DNA from: Shewanella glacialipiscicola
GTDB taxonomy: Bacteria; Pseudomonadota; Gammaproteobacteria; Enterobacterales; Shewanellaceae
Length of the DNA stretch: 64,000 nucleotides
Direction: 5' to 3'
NCBI RefSeq assembly: GCF_023283485.1
Contig: NZ_JAKILU010000013.1
Location: 1-64,000, forward strand
Notes under the pieces: model-generated
The model's input: the letters and a program-made list of their open reading frames with translations, nothing else
What the model was told of the DNA's origin: nothing
The model's database searches: none
Program-made: the position numbers and the translations under genes
Part shown: positions 45,503 to 55,800 of the stretch, piece after piece
Numbering within the stretch: the stretch's first letter is position 1
Layout of the letters: every line of letters starts with the position of its first letter

Positions 45503-47890
45503 ATGAAATTTAGCGAATCTTGGCTTCGTGAATGGATTAACCCTTCTATTAGCCGTGAAGCATTATCCCACCAGATCACTATGGCTGGTCTTGAAGTCGA
45601 TGGCGTTGAAGCCGTGGCTGCCGACTTTAGCGGTGTCGTGATTGGTGAAGTGGTTGAGTGTGGTCAGCATCCCGATGCCGATAAACTGCGCGTCACTAAA
45701 ATTAACGTCGGTGGCCCAGAGCTGATTGATATCGTCTGCGGAGCACCAAATTGCCGTCAGGGTCTTAAAGTGGCCGTGGCTATGGTTGGCGCCGTATTAC
45801 CGGGCGATTTCAAAATCAAGAAAGCCAAGCTGCGTGGCATGCCATCAGAAGGCATGTTGTGTTCATACAGCGAACTGGGTATTAACGTCGAAAGTGATGG
45901 CATTATCGAGTTGCCATTGGACGCGCCATTAGGCACTGACATCCGCGACTATCTGCAACTTAATGATGCCGTTATCGATGTGGATTTAACCGCCAACCGT
46001 GCCGATTGCTTAGGCATGGCAGGTCTTGCCCGAGAAGTGGGCGTGTTAAACCGCCAAGCTGTGGCTGAGCCGCAGTGGCAGTCAGTAACGCCAACTACAG
46101 ATTCACAGGTGACGATTAACGTTAAGGTTCCTGCTGCTTGCCCGCGTTATTTAGGCCGTGTGGTTAAAAACGTCAATGTGAAAGCGCCTACGCCATTATG
46201 GATGCAGGAAAAACTGCGCCGTAGCGGTATTCGCTCAATCGATCCTATCGTTGATATCACAAACTTCGTGTTGATTGAATTTGGCCAACCTATGCACGCC
46301 TTCGATCTTGCCAAGTTAACCGGCGATATCCAAGTGCGTTTAGGTACAGGCGAAGAGAAAATTACCCTGCTCGATGGCAGTGAAGTGACGATTCCAAGCG
46401 ATACCTTAGTGATTGCCGATGACGCGCGTCCATTAGCCCTTGCAGGTGTGTTTGGCGGCGAATACTCAGGCGTGACTGACACCACGCAAGACATATTGCT
46501 TGAATGTGCGTTCTTCGCGCCGCTTGCCATTATGGGGAAATCACGTCGTTTAGGCTTGCACACTGATTCATCACACCGCTTTGAACGTGGTGTTGACCCA
46601 GAGATGCAGCACAAAGTTATCGACCGTGCTACCCGTTTAGTGCTCGATATCTGTGGCGGTGAAGCGGGTCCAGTGGTTGAAGCTAAATCAGATGCTGATT
46701 TACCAAAACCTACACAAATTATTTTACGTCGCAGCAAGTTAGATAGAATTTTAGGTCACCATGTGCCAGACACTGATGTGATTGAAATTCTACAACGCTT
46801 AGGTTTTGGGGTTGTTGTTAACCAAGATAGCTGGCAGGTCACGACTGCGACTTACCGTTTCGATATGGCGATTGAAGAAGATCTCATTGAAGAAGTGGCG
46901 CGGATTTACGGTTATGACAATATCCCTAATACGGCGCCCGTTGCTGCGCTACGTATGTCTGACCATAAAGAATCAAACTTAAGCCTAAAACGCGTGCGTG
47001 CCTTATTGGTCGCTCGCGGTTTCCAAGAAGCGGTAACCTACAGCTTTGTGGATCCAAAACTACAAAATCTAGTTCACCCAGCTGTAGAGGCGATGGTGTT
47101 ACCTAACCCTATTTCCAGTGAAATGTCAGCCATGCGCCTGTCAATGTTCACCGGTTTATTGGCCGCAGTGGGTTACAACCAAAGTCGTCAACAGAGTCGT
47201 GTGAGACTTTTTGAAACAGGCCTGCGCTTTGTTCCTGATATCAATGCAGAATCCGGTGTAAGGCAGCAAGCAATGCTTGCGGGTGTCATTACTGGACTCC
47301 AAAATGATGAACATTGGTCGATGGAATCGAAAACTGTTGATTTTTTTGACCTTAAAGGTGATTTAGAGGCTATTATCGGCTTGACAGTTTCCGTCTCAGA
47401 ATTTAGCTTTAGAGGGGCGACGCATTCTGCTCTCCATCCGGGGCAATGTGCTGAAATATTGAGAAATGATCGCGTAATCGGTCATATAGGTGCAATCCAT
47501 CCTAGTTTGGAGAAGCCTTTTGGACTCAATGGTAAAACCATCGTTTTTGAGTTGGAATTGGATGCTTTATTGCATACCAGTTTACCGCTAGCCCAAGCTG
47601 TATCTAAGTTTCCTGCTAATCGTCGTGATATCGCAGTCGTAGTAGATGAGAGTGTGTCTGCAGGCGATGTGATGAAATTGATAAGAAAAGTTGGCGAAAA
47701 TCAGTTGGTTGGCATAAACTTGTTCGATGTATACTTAGGTAAAGGTGTTGAACCTGGCAAGAAGAGCCTGGCGATAGCACTTACATTACAAGACACTACT
47801 CGTACGCTTGAGGAAAAAGAGATTGCTGAGACGGTTGCTTCAGTTGTTTCTGCCCTTAAGTCCGAGTTCAACGCATCGTTGAGGGATTAA
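45503..47890 (+). CDS. pheT: Phenylalanine-tRNA ligase beta subunit
   Basis: This 795-residue subunit has the EMAP-like tRNA-binding domain at the N-terminus (around residues 40-150), B3/B4 editing region, B5 domain, and the C-terminal anticodon-binding ferredoxin fold ([17 protein letters not shown]). It pairs with PheS in an alpha2-beta2 enzyme. ihfA starts four bases after its stop, the usual gammaproteobacterial order. Confidence 0.97.
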   Translation: MKFSESWLREWINPSISREALSHQITMAGLEVDGVEAVAADFSGVVIGEVVECGQHPDADKLRVTKINVGGPELIDIVCGAPNCRQGLKVAVAMVGAVLPGDFKIKKAKLRGMPSEGMLCSYSELGINVESDGIIELPLDAPLGTDIRDYLQLNDAVIDVDLTANRADCLGMAGLAREVGVLNRQAVAEPQWQSVTPTTDSQVTINVKVPAACPRYLGRVVKNVNVKAPTPLWMQEKLRRSGIRSIDPIVDITNFVLIEFGQPMHAFDLAKLTGDIQVRLGTGEEKITLLDGSEVTIPSDTLVIADDARPLALAGVFGGEYSGVTDTTQDILLECAFFAPLAIMGKSRRLGLHTDSSHRFERGVDPEMQHKVIDRATRLVLDICGGEAGPVVEAKSDADLPKPTQIILRRSKLDRILGHHVPDTDVIEILQRLGFGVVVNQDSWQVTTATYRFDMAIEEDLIEEVARIYGYDNIPNTAPVAALRMSDHKESNLSLKRVRALLVARGFQEAVTYSFVDPKLQNLVHPAVEAMVLPNPISSEMSAMRLSMFTGLLAAVGYNQSRQQSRVRLFETGLRFVPDINAESGVRQQAMLAGVITGLQNDEHWSMESKTVDFFDLKGDLEAIIGLTVSVSEFSFRGATHSALHPGQCAEILRNDRVIGHIGAIHPSLEKPFGLNGKTIVFELELDALLHTSLPLAQAVSKFPANRRDIAVVVDESVSAGDVMKLIRKVGENQLVGINLFDVYLGKGVEPGKKSLAIALTLQDTTRTLEEKEIAETVASVVSALKSEFNASLRD

Positions 47891-47893
47891 AGT

Positions 47894-48190
47894 ATGGCAC
47901 TTACCAAAGCCGAAATGGCAGAACATCTTTTTGAAACACTCGGAATGAACAAACGTGTCGCCAAAGAGATGGTTGAGTCGTTCTTTGAAGAAATTCGGGG
48001 CGCCCTCGAAAGTGGTGAGCAGGTCAAGTTATCTGGCTTTGGCAACTTCGACCTTAGGGATAAGAATCAAAGACCGGGAAGGAACCCAAAAACAGGCGAA
48101 GATATCCCTATTTCTGCTCGTCGTGTCGTGACTTTCCGTCCTGGCCAAAAGCTGAAAACTCGTGTAGAAGCAGCAAACACGGGTAAGTAA
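47894..48190 (+). CDS. ihfA: Integration host factor alpha subunit
   Basis: The 98-residue nucleoid protein forms a heterodimer with IhfB and bends DNA sharply. It carries [19 protein letters not shown] and the DNA-binding arm region [20 protein letters not shown], with the conserved Pro that intercalates in DNA. It is the last gene of pheST-ihfA; a terminator follows 16 bases after the stop. Confidence 0.97.
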   Translation: MALTKAEMAEHLFETLGMNKRVAKEMVESFFEEIRGALESGEQVKLSGFGNFDLRDKNQRPGRNPKTGEDIPISARRVVTFRPGQKLKTRVEAANTGK

Positions 48191-48206
48191 TTTCGTTTGT
48201 TTGATG

Positions 48207-48236
48207 GGAAGGCCACTCCTTTGAGAGTGGCTTTCC
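48207..48236 (+). terminator. Terminator after ihfA
   Basis: GGAAGGCCACTC and GAGTGGCTTTCC form a 12-bp stem with one wobble and a six-base loop, followed by TGTTTATTTTTTT. Confidence 0.88.
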
Positions 48237-48295
48237 TGTTTATTTTTTTAGTGCAATATTTTCATTATTCTTATTCACTGTCTGAGGTGATATCT

Positions 48296-49234
48296 TTGTC
48301 AAGACAGCCTAAACATTTCGACCGTCGTTTTAAACTCGCCTTATTACACCCTAAATACTGGGCCACTTGGTTGGCGATTGGTCTATTAGTCATTTTTGGA
48401 CTCATGCCTGCATGGCTGCGTGATCCTATTGCAAGATTATTAGCAAAAATGGTGATGCCGATTGCTAAAAAGCCCATTCGCATTGCTCGAGCTAACTTAA
48501 ACGCGTGTTTTCCTGATAAATCTACCGCTGAAATCGAAGCGTTAATTCAACAAAATGTGCAAAATTTTGTGCTAGTGCTGTTAGCCCAAGGCGAATTACT
48601 CGTACGATCAAATGCGCATTTACGTCGTAGAGTTAATCTGCTCGGCTTTGAGCACGTGCTCAAAGCACAAGCAGCGGGGCAGCCGATTATTTTTGTTATG
48701 CCCCATGTTTGGCCCATCGATTATGCTGGTTTACGCTTAAATGTTGAGTTACCCATGGTGACAATGGCTAAGGCCCATAAAAACGGCTTATTTAATTGGT
48801 TTAGTAATCGTGTTCGCAGCAGTTGTGGTGGCCATGTATATATGCGCGAGGCGGGTATTCGGGCGTTATTAGCCGAGCTTAAACGCGGTAACAGTTTCTT
48901 TTATCTTCCCGATGAAGATTTAGGCCCAGAACAAAGTGTATTCGCGCCTTTTTTAGGCACAGTTAAAGCAACATTACCTGTCGTTGGGCGTTTAGCGCAG
49001 GCGGGTAATGCCCAAGTGCTGCCGGTTAAGATTGGTTATAACCAAGTGACTCGTCGGTTTGATCTGACTGTGATGGCGGCTATTGCACCTGAAGATATGC
49101 AGGGTAAGGAAAACGAAGCTCTGGCACTGAATAAAGTAGTTGAGCAAGTGATTCTAGCGTATCCAGAGCAGTATATGTGGTTTTTACGTGTACTTAAAAC
49201 ACGGCCAGAGGGTGAAGTCTCTATCTACGGTTGA
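48296..49234 (+). CDS. lpxM: Lipid A late acyltransferase (LpxM type)
   Basis: The 312-residue inner-membrane protein belongs to the LpxL/LpxM/MsbB acyltransferases that add secondary acyl chains to Kdo2-lipid A. It has the N-terminal anchor (WATWLAIGLLVIFGLMP), the catalytic HX4D motif HVWPID, and the DEDLGPEQSVFAPFLG block. The C-terminus EQYMWFLRVLKTRPEGE resembles LpxM more than LpxL. The TTG at 48296 follows GAGGTGA by about eight bases and gives the family length; a longer frame from 48197 would run through the ihfA terminator. Confidence 0.87.
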   Translation: MSRQPKHFDRRFKLALLHPKYWATWLAIGLLVIFGLMPAWLRDPIARLLAKMVMPIAKKPIRIARANLNACFPDKSTAEIEALIQQNVQNFVLVLLAQGELLVRSNAHLRRRVNLLGFEHVLKAQAAGQPIIFVMPHVWPIDYAGLRLNVELPMVTMAKAHKNGLFNWFSNRVRSSCGGHVYMREAGIRALLAELKRGNSFFYLPDEDLGPEQSVFAPFLGTVKATLPVVGRLAQAGNAQVLPVKIGYNQVTRRFDLTVMAAIAPEDMQGKENEALALNKVVEQVILAYPEQYMWFLRVLKTRPEGEVSIYG

Positions 49235-49271
49235 TGAGTGATCGGCAGACCCGTTGACCGGTTTGTGTTGC

Positions 49272-49310
49272 AAAAATGGCTTTGAGCACTCAGTGCTCAA
49301 AGCCATTTTT
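49272..49310. terminator. Bidirectional terminator between lpxM and hypA
   Basis: A near-perfect stem of about 19 bp (left arm AAAAATGGCTTTGAGCACT, right arm AGTGCTCAAAGCCATTTTT) lies between the convergent lpxM and hyp transcripts. Confidence 0.9.
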
Positions 49311-49400
49311 TGAGGGTTCCTAAAACGATGACACATCTACAGCAATAGCACTTTTTATCAATACAGCCTTCACTAGAAATACAGATAACGAATATTGTAT

Positions 49401-49754
49401 CTAATCTCCATCTTGCTCCATTTCAAGCTGCATCAATAACATCTCTTCACCATCAAGCACGCGGGTGCAATAGCTTTGGCAGGCAGGGCAAATAATCGTG
49501 CGTTCACTCAAAATAGATTCGCTCTGGCAGTCATTGCAAAGTATTACCAAAGGCTGAATTTGCATATTTAGCTGCGCATTATGGCAAAGGCTATCTTGCT
49601 TAAAGGTATCAAATGCCGTTTTTAGTAATGCGGGCTCAACGCCGCTCATCACGCCAATTTTGATGTTCACCCGAGTGATGTGAGTCGCCTGATTTGCTAA
49701 GGCATGTTGTTCACATTGCTCAATCAGCGCACTCACAATCGAATATTCGTGCAT
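49401..49754 (-). CDS. hypA: Hydrogenase nickel metallochaperone HypA
   Basis: This 117-residue protein delivers nickel to the [NiFe] large subunit together with HypB. It starts [18 protein letters not shown], with the nickel-binding His2, and has the structural zinc CxxC pairs CNDCQSE and CPACQS. The ATG at 49754 overlaps the hypE stop (TGATG); starts farther upstream lie within hypE. Last gene of the hya-hyp block. Confidence 0.95.
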   Translation of the reverse strand: MHEYSIVSALIEQCEQHALANQATHITRVNIKIGVMSGVEPALLKTAFDTFKQDSLCHNAQLNMQIQPLVILCNDCQSESILSERTIICPACQSYCTRVLDGEEMLLMQLEMEQDGD

Positions 49755-50770
49755 CAGCAAATCCTTGGTAGCAGTTCCCCTTGGGGGAGATCGAGATAAC
49801 GCTTGGTATTCCAAGGGGTTTTTAGGATAACTTTTCCGGCAGAATCATCACTTACTGTACCGATAATGGCCGCGTGCTCACAGTGGCCAAAACGCTGCAT
49901 AATTTCTAAAGCGCCTAAGGCGATATGATTGGGTACGGCTAAAATGAAGGTGCCTTCGTTAGCCAGATCCATAGCCTCGAAACCATAAAGTTCACACAGC
50001 CCTTTAACCTCATCACTAACCGGAACACAAGCTTCATCGACTGTGATGCCAACATTAGAAGCGACGGCCCATTCATTGAGTACGGCTGATAAGCCACCGC
50101 GGGTCGCATCACGCATTGCATGGATTTGTATATTTGCGGCAATGAGCTGCTCGACCACAGGCCAAAGTGTTGCGCAATCACTTTGCAATGCCGATTCGAG
50201 TGTTAATCCTTCGCGTGCCATTAAAATTGCTGCGCCGTGGCAGCCAATATCGCGAGAAACAATAATCGCATCACCTGCGGTAAGATTTGCCGCCGAGATA
50301 TTAGGGCGTAAAATACGGCCAATGCCCGAGGTGTTAATAAATAAACCGTCGGCGCAGCCCTTAGGTACCACTTTCGTGTCGCCGCAAACAATCCGCGCGC
50401 CGCTTTGTTTTAACTCCTTTGCCATGCTGCGGACAATGGTGGTTAATTCATTAATAGAAAAACCTTCTTCTATGATCACGCTACAGCTTAAATATTGAGG
50501 TTCTGCGCCCATCATGGCTAAATCGTTTACTGTGCCTGCGATGGCGAGTTTGCCGATATCACCGCCCGCAAAAAACAGTGGCGATACGGTAAATGAGTCA
50601 GTGGTAAAGGCGTTGGCGCCGTGCAAATCGAGTTTTGCAGCGTCTTCTTCGCTACGCAAAATGGGGTTATCAAACTCGGCAAAAAAGAGATCGCGAATGA
50701 GTGTATTCATTTCTTTGCCGCCACCGCCGTGGCTGAGTTGAATAGATTTATCTTTTGGCGTATCAGCCAT
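49754..50770 (-). CDS. hypE: Hydrogenase maturation protein HypE
   Basis: The 338-residue protein dehydrates the S-carboxamide on its own C-terminal Cys to a thiocyanate, the source of the active-site cyanide. It has the ATP-binding [27 protein letters not shown], and the expected C-terminal PRIC. The ATG at 50770 follows AAGGAG and overlaps hypD by eight bases; the frame start at 50824 is inside hypD. Confidence 0.96.
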   Translation of the reverse strand: MADTPKDKSIQLSHGGGGKEMNTLIRDLFFAEFDNPILRSEEDAAKLDLHGANAFTTDSFTVSPLFFAGGDIGKLAIAGTVNDLAMMGAEPQYLSCSVIIEEGFSINELTTIVRSMAKELKQSGARIVCGDTKVVPKGCADGLFINTSGIGRILRPNISAANLTAGDAIIVSRDIGCHGAAILMAREGLTLESALQSDCATLWPVVEQLIAANIQIHAMRDATRGGLSAVLNEWAVASNVGITVDEACVPVSDEVKGLCELYGFEAMDLANEGTFILAVPNHIALGALEIMQRFGHCEHAAIIGTVSDDSAGKVILKTPWNTKRYLDLPQGELLPRIC

Positions 50771-51902
50771 GATGTGGCTCCTTAATATCAACACCTTGAT
50801 AGCGATAATAGGCATTACAAGCACCTTCGGAGCTGACCATGCAACTGCCTAAAGGCGTTTCGGGATTACAGCCGCGGCCAAAAACTTTGCAGTCTTTAGG
50901 TTTAGCGAGACCGCGAAGAATATCACCGCACTGGCAAGCTTTATGATCGTCAATTTCTTTTACCGGTAAACATGCTTTAAAGCGCAGCTCGGCGTCTCTA
51001 TGGGCATATTCAGGTTTAAGTTGCAGTGCCGAATGTGGAATTGGACCTAGACCGCGCCAGCGAAATTGCGGCCGAATATCAAAAGCTTGATTAACTTTAG
51101 CTTGTGCTGTGAGGTTACCGTTTTCAGATACCGCGCGGCTATATTGAATATCTAGCTCTGCTTTGCCGGCCGCTTTTTGGCGCACAATGCGTAAAATAGA
51201 CTCCATCACATCAACAGGTTCAAACCCTGAAACCACCACGGGCGTAGCATAGTTTTCGACTGTGCTGCGATAAATTTTAGCGCCGCTAATTACGCTCACG
51301 TGCGCTGGGCCAATAAAAGCATTAACCCTGACGTTAGGGTCTTGCATCACAGCATCAATAGCCGGTGGTACCATTACATGGTTAATGTGAAATAGCAGAT
51401 TATCGAGCCTTTCTTGTTCGGCCAGTTGCAATAAAATGGCCGTCATTGGCGTTGACGTTTCAAAACCGATGGCAAAAAACACCACGGTTTTATTAGGATT
51501 ATCGCGGGCAATTTTTAATGTATCTAAGGGATCATAAATTGGGCGAATATCGCAGCCTTTAGCTCTAAAACTGGCTAAGGAACCTTGGGAGCCGGGCACT
51601 CGGATCATATCGCCTAGCGTCACAAGAATGACATTATCTTGGGAGGCAAGCGCCGCCGCTTGATCAATACGCTCTTTGGGCATAATACACACAGGGCAGC
51701 CTGGGCCGTGGATAAACTCAATATTATCAGGCAGTAAATCTAGCAGGCCGTATTTCATAATCGTGTGAGTATGGCCGCCGCACACCTCCATGATATTGAT
51801 TTGTTGCTTGACTGATTTAGCGGTTAGTTGAATATCCCGAGCCAAATTCGCAATCGTATCGGGATTGCGAAAACCTTGATAGAGGTGTTTTAGTTCAAGC
51901 AT
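50763..51902 (-). CDS. hypD: Hydrogenase maturation protein HypD
   Basis: This 379-residue iron-sulfur protein is the scaffold, with HypC, on which the Fe(CN)2CO group is built. The signatures MEVCGGHTHTIMKYG, FIHGPGCPVCIMP and GFETSTPM are present, and the C-terminal Cys set for the [4Fe-4S] cluster includes CQCGDILRG and GCNPETPLGSCMVSSEGAC. It overlaps hypE at its end. Confidence 0.97.
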   Translation of the reverse strand: MLELKHLYQGFRNPDTIANLARDIQLTAKSVKQQINIMEVCGGHTHTIMKYGLLDLLPDNIEFIHGPGCPVCIMPKERIDQAAALASQDNVILVTLGDMIRVPGSQGSLASFRAKGCDIRPIYDPLDTLKIARDNPNKTVVFFAIGFETSTPMTAILLQLAEQERLDNLLFHINHVMVPPAIDAVMQDPNVRVNAFIGPAHVSVISGAKIYRSTVENYATPVVVSGFEPVDVMESILRIVRQKAAGKAELDIQYSRAVSENGNLTAQAKVNQAFDIRPQFRWRGLGPIPHSALQLKPEYAHRDAELRFKACLPVKEIDDHKACQCGDILRGLAKPKDCKVFGRGCNPETPLGSCMVSSEGACNAYYRYQGVDIKEPHHG

Positions 51903-51959
51903 GCGCTTTCCTTGGTGTACTTGATGTCAGATATGAATCTGTTTTTAAACTTAAGCGTG

Positions 51960-52223
51960 TTAGGTTGAAGATATGGGCATTGCTGCATCTTCAAGTTCGA
52001 GCTTAGTCACGATTTCGCGATACAGTTCAATGCTGTGTAGTGCATCTTCCTTGTCGATTTTGTTCATCACAAAACCGATGTGGATCAACACATAGTCACC
52101 AAGTTCTAAAGGTTCTTCCATCAAATGGCTACTGACATCGCGGCGTACTCCTAGGGTATCTACGGTAACGCTTTGGCGTTCATTATCGATGGCGACAATT
52201 TGTGATGGTATGGATAAACACAT
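51960..52223 (-). CDS. hypC: Hydrogenase maturation chaperone HypC
   Basis: The 87-residue chaperone binds HypD and the large subunit through its N-terminal Cys2 (MCLSIPSQIVAID). It has the family motif LGDYVLIHIGFVMNKID. Its ATG overlaps the hypB stop (TAATG), so the two should be translationally coupled. Confidence 0.96.
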   Translation of the reverse strand: MCLSIPSQIVAIDNERQSVTVDTLGVRRDVSSHLMEEPLELGDYVLIHIGFVMNKIDKEDALHSIELYREIVTKLELEDAAMPISST

Positions 52224-53044
52224 TATTGCGTTCCTCGCATATTATCTTTAAGCCAATGGGCTACAGCGCGCATGGAATCACTATCTTTAATTGATACTTC
52301 AAGCAGTTGAATATCAGGATTGAGCTTTTTAAGCTGTGCTCTGGCTTCATCCATTTTGAAATCAAAATGAGGTAGTAGATCGCACTTAGTCACCAATACC
52401 ACATCAGCACGGCGGAACATCACCGGATATTTTTCAATTTTATCATCACCCTCTGGCACGGATAACAGCACAATATTTTTGTGGGTGCCGACGTCATAAC
52501 TGGCCGGACAAACAAGATTACCGACGTTTTCGATAAAGCAAATATCGAGCCCTTCAAGTGGCAGATGGTGCAGGGCGCCGTGCACCATAAAGGCATCAAG
52601 GTGACAGGCTGAACCGGTTTGAATTTGATAGGCTTTAATGCCTTTAGCAATTAAGCGGTCAGCATCGCGTGAGGTTTCTAAGTCACCTTCAATCACTGCA
52701 TAGTTGAGCTGTGTATATTCTTTTAGTTGCTCTAATAGCGTAGTTTTGCCGCTGCCGGGGCTACTCATAATATTAAAGGCAGTAATATTATGCGCCTCAA
52801 AATGGGCGCGGTTATGGCCGGCTTCGACATCATTTTTATCTAAAATCTTGTGGATCACTGATAAGGTTTTCTTATCATTTAGCTGAGGATTGGTATGTAA
52901 CTCTTGATGTCCATGGCTATGGGAGTGCCCGTGTTCATGTTCATGACTGTGCCCGTGCGCATGGCTATGGTCATTATGATGTGTGTGCTCGCCTAAATGA
53001 TCATGGTCGTGGCGGGTGAGGGAGCAGCCGCAGTCTTTACACAT
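52223..53044 (-). CDS. hypB: Hydrogenase nickel GTPase HypB
   Basis: This 273-residue GTPase drives nickel insertion. The N-terminal CGCSLTRHDHDH start fits the high-affinity nickel site, and residues 10-46 hold a long His-rich stretch (HGHSHEHEHGHSHSHGH) for nickel storage. The G1 motif SSPGSGKTTLLEQL, the Asp in IEGDLETSRDADR, IENVGNLVCPA and TKCDLLP follow. It starts the hypB-hypC-hypD-hypE-hypA run, 222 bases after the hypF stop, so it may have its own promoter. Confidence 0.96.
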   Translation of the reverse strand: MCKDCGCSLTRHDHDHLGEHTHHNDHSHAHGHSHEHEHGHSHSHGHQELHTNPQLNDKKTLSVIHKILDKNDVEAGHNRAHFEAHNITAFNIMSSPGSGKTTLLEQLKEYTQLNYAVIEGDLETSRDADRLIAKGIKAYQIQTGSACHLDAFMVHGALHHLPLEGLDICFIENVGNLVCPASYDVGTHKNIVLLSVPEGDDKIEKYPVMFRRADVVLVTKCDLLPHFDFKMDEARAQLKKLNPDIQLLEVSIKDSDSMRAVAHWLKDNMRGTQ

Positions 53045-53265
53045 TTTATCTCTCCTTGGATTGGCACCGTTCGAGAACCTTGCCTGGCAAATCGTAAATG
53101 TAGCTATAGGATCGTTAATTTGGTTACGCTAATGTTGAGTGTGATACAAATTACGCTGTAGATCTTTGATGCCCGTCAGATTTATGGGGATAAAAAATAA
53201 TCACAGGATGCTTATTAGCTCTTTTGTCGATTATTGTTATTTTTTGAATAAAATCAGCTAAATCA

Positions 53266-55800
53266 CTACGTATTGATCGTGTGTTGATGCATGCCATACC
53301 AAAGTTGACCTAGGGCAATTCCGCCATCATTAATTGGGATGAGTTTACTGGGTAAAATGTGATTTCCTTGGGCGGTAAGTTTGCTAAGGCAGTATTCCAA
53401 AAGGTATTTATTTTGAAATACGCCGCCGCAGAGCACAGTTGGAATATTTTTGTACTGAGCGGCATAATCACAGATAGTATCACCTAATGTGTGTAAAAAG
53501 GCGCGGGCGATGGCATCGCGTCTGTTGTCTGTTAGCGGTTTTTCTGTAATTAATTCAACTATCTGCTTGAACATTTCACTACTTTTCCACTGGTTGACAT
53601 CAAGAGGTAAGTTAAGCTGTATGACGTCAAGGGCTAATGCATCGGCGCGATTAGCCGCGGCTTCTATTGCCATGCCGGCTTGACCTTCAAATTGGGTGGT
53701 TTCAATTAAGCCTAATGCGCAGGCGAGGGCATCAAAAAGTCTTCCAACAGATGAGCTTTTAAGGGCATGGTCGTTCTGCCAGATTTTATACAAATTAGTT
53801 AGGGTATTTGGGCTTAGGCTGCTGAGTATGGGCAAGTTCAGTGCAAGCACAGCATTCAAGTTCATTTGCTTGAACAATAATGCCAATAATAACCTCACTG
53901 GTTGTTTAATTGCTTGCTCGCCGCCCAATAGGGATATTGGCTCAAAGTAAGCTAATCGCTGCGCTTTATCGAGCGTAGTTAATAACGCTTCTCCACCCCA
54001 TAAACTGCCATCGTCGCCAAGCCCGGTGCCATCAAAACTAAAACCTAATACGGTATCTTTATATTTGTTAGCCGCCATTACGCTGAGTACATGGGCATGG
54101 TGGTGCTGCACCGCTAGACATGCAATTTTGTGAGTGTTATCTAGCTCTACATTTGAGTTTGAGTGCGTCTCTGCCCAACGTGAAGGGGCATAATCAGGAT
54201 GTTTATCGCGGATGATTAGCTGTGGTTCAAAGTGATAAAGCCGCGAAAAAGTGGCTAAAGTGCGCTCAAAATACTGTTCTGCACCGACACTAAATAAATC
54301 GCCAATATGGGGACTTAAAAAAACATTGCTGCCAAAGCCTAGGGCAATAGCATTTTTTTGCTGCGCGCCTACCGCCAGAATTGATTGGCTGAGCGGCGTA
54401 TCGAGTGAAAAACTTAACGGTGCATAACCGCGCGCTAAGCGCAGCATTTGTATTTGCGTCTTAGTACCCAATTGAGTATTTGTTTGGATAACCTGCACCA
54501 CACTGTCATCGCAACCATTAATAATGGGCCGATTATGATCCACTATCGCATCCACCACATGGCTTAAGCTATTAATCAACTCATCGCAATCTGTGATGAT
54601 AGGCTCACCAGAAACATTAGCGCTGGTCGCAACCAAAGGCCCTTTAAAAAGACTTAGCAGTAAATGATGCAGCGGCGTATAGGGTAAAAATACTCCGAGC
54701 TTATTCAGATTGGGGGCGACAGCAAAGCTAAGATCGTGTTCAGCGCGACTACTCATTAGCACTATGGGCCGCTCTTGCGATCTAAGCACTTGCCACTCAG
54801 CATCTGTGCCTGTGACATACTGCTGCGCCATGGTGATATCTGCCATCATCACCGCCAGCGGTTTGGCTTGGCGCTGCTTTCGTAGCCTAAGTGCGTTGAC
54901 GGCATTGCCGTTTTTGGCATCGCAGATTAAGTGAAATCCACCAAGCCCTTTAATCGCCAGAATTTGCCCTTGTTGTAATCTGTCTGCTGCGGCTTGAAGC
55001 ACCGCAAGGTCCGTACTCAATTCAGGTGCGCTGACATCTGAGGCATTGGGAAGGATGTATTCCCGTTGCGGCGTTTTTAAACTGAGTATGGGGCCACATG
55101 CTGGGCAACTTACTGGCTGGGCATGGTAGCGACGGTCGAGAGGATCTTGATATGCTTTGGCGCAGTCGGGGCACATGTCAAAATCGGCCATAGCCGTATT
55201 GTGGCGATCATAAGGCAAGGCATTGATAATGGTGTATCTTGGGCCACAGTTAGTGCAGTTGGTGAAGGCATAGCCAAAGTGACGGTCATCAGGATTTTGC
55301 ATATCATTTAAACAATCTTGGCAGATACTTTTATCGGCAGATACCGCCACTTGTGCGCTTATTGATGAACTTAAATAATTGTCTTCATTGCTGTCACTTT
55401 TTATAATTTCAAATGCCGTTTCGCTTAGCAAAATCGGCAGCGGTGTTTGGGTTATATTGTCGATACGGGCCAGTGGCGGCGGGGTGGTATTGAGCGTTGT
55501 AATAAATTGTGTGAGATTGTCTTCTGTGCCTTGCAGCTCAATAGTGACGCCATTAACATTGTTGAGCACTGTGCCTGTTAGTTGATACTCAAGAGCATAA
55601 CGATAGACAAAAGGCCGAAACCCCACCCCTTGCACTATGCCAGTGATGTGCAACTGGCACCGCTTAAGCGCGGCGCCTTTATGAGTAAGGTATTCCAATG
55701 CCAGCCGGCGTTTTATGTGTAAATCACTGTGCTTTTTGTGCCGACTATGATGCTTATGCGATTTTATACTTTTAAACTTCACTTTTGCTGCCCTAAGCAT
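53266..55800 (-). CDS. hypF: Carbamoyltransferase HypF with basic N-terminal extension
   Basis: The 844-residue enzyme makes the carbamoyl adduct that HypE turns into cyanide. Domains in order: acylphosphatase (HITGIVQGVGFRPFVYR), two CxxC zinc-finger pairs, YrdC-like (LRKQRQAKPLAVM), and Kae1-like with HHHAHVLSVM, DGTGLGDDGSLWGGE and CGGVFQNKYL. About 47 extra residues precede the normal start (rich in Lys and His). The ATG at 55800 overlaps the preceding stop; no strong ribosome site is seen, so a later non-ATG start is possible. Confidence 0.92.
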   Translation of the reverse strand: MLRAAKVKFKSIKSHKHHSRHKKHSDLHIKRRLALEYLTHKGAALKRCQLHITGIVQGVGFRPFVYRYALEYQLTGTVLNNVNGVTIELQGTEDNLTQFITTLNTTPPPLARIDNITQTPLPILLSETAFEIIKSDSNEDNYLSSSISAQVAVSADKSICQDCLNDMQNPDDRHFGYAFTNCTNCGPRYTIINALPYDRHNTAMADFDMCPDCAKAYQDPLDRRYHAQPVSCPACGPILSLKTPQREYILPNASDVSAPELSTDLAVLQAAADRLQQGQILAIKGLGGFHLICDAKNGNAVNALRLRKQRQAKPLAVMMADITMAQQYVTGTDAEWQVLRSQERPIVLMSSRAEHDLSFAVAPNLNKLGVFLPYTPLHHLLLSLFKGPLVATSANVSGEPIITDCDELINSLSHVVDAIVDHNRPIINGCDDSVVQVIQTNTQLGTKTQIQMLRLARGYAPLSFSLDTPLSQSILAVGAQQKNAIALGFGSNVFLSPHIGDLFSVGAEQYFERTLATFSRLYHFEPQLIIRDKHPDYAPSRWAETHSNSNVELDNTHKIACLAVQHHHAHVLSVMAANKYKDTVLGFSFDGTGLGDDGSLWGGEALLTTLDKAQRLAYFEPISLLGGEQAIKQPVRLLLALLFKQMNLNAVLALNLPILSSLSPNTLTNLYKIWQNDHALKSSSVGRLFDALACALGLIETTQFEGQAGMAIEAAANRADALALDVIQLNLPLDVNQWKSSEMFKQIVELITEKPLTDNRRDAIARAFLHTLGDTICDYAAQYKNIPTVLCGGVFQNKYLLEYCLSKLTAQGNHILPSKLIPINDGGIALGQLWYGMHQHTINT

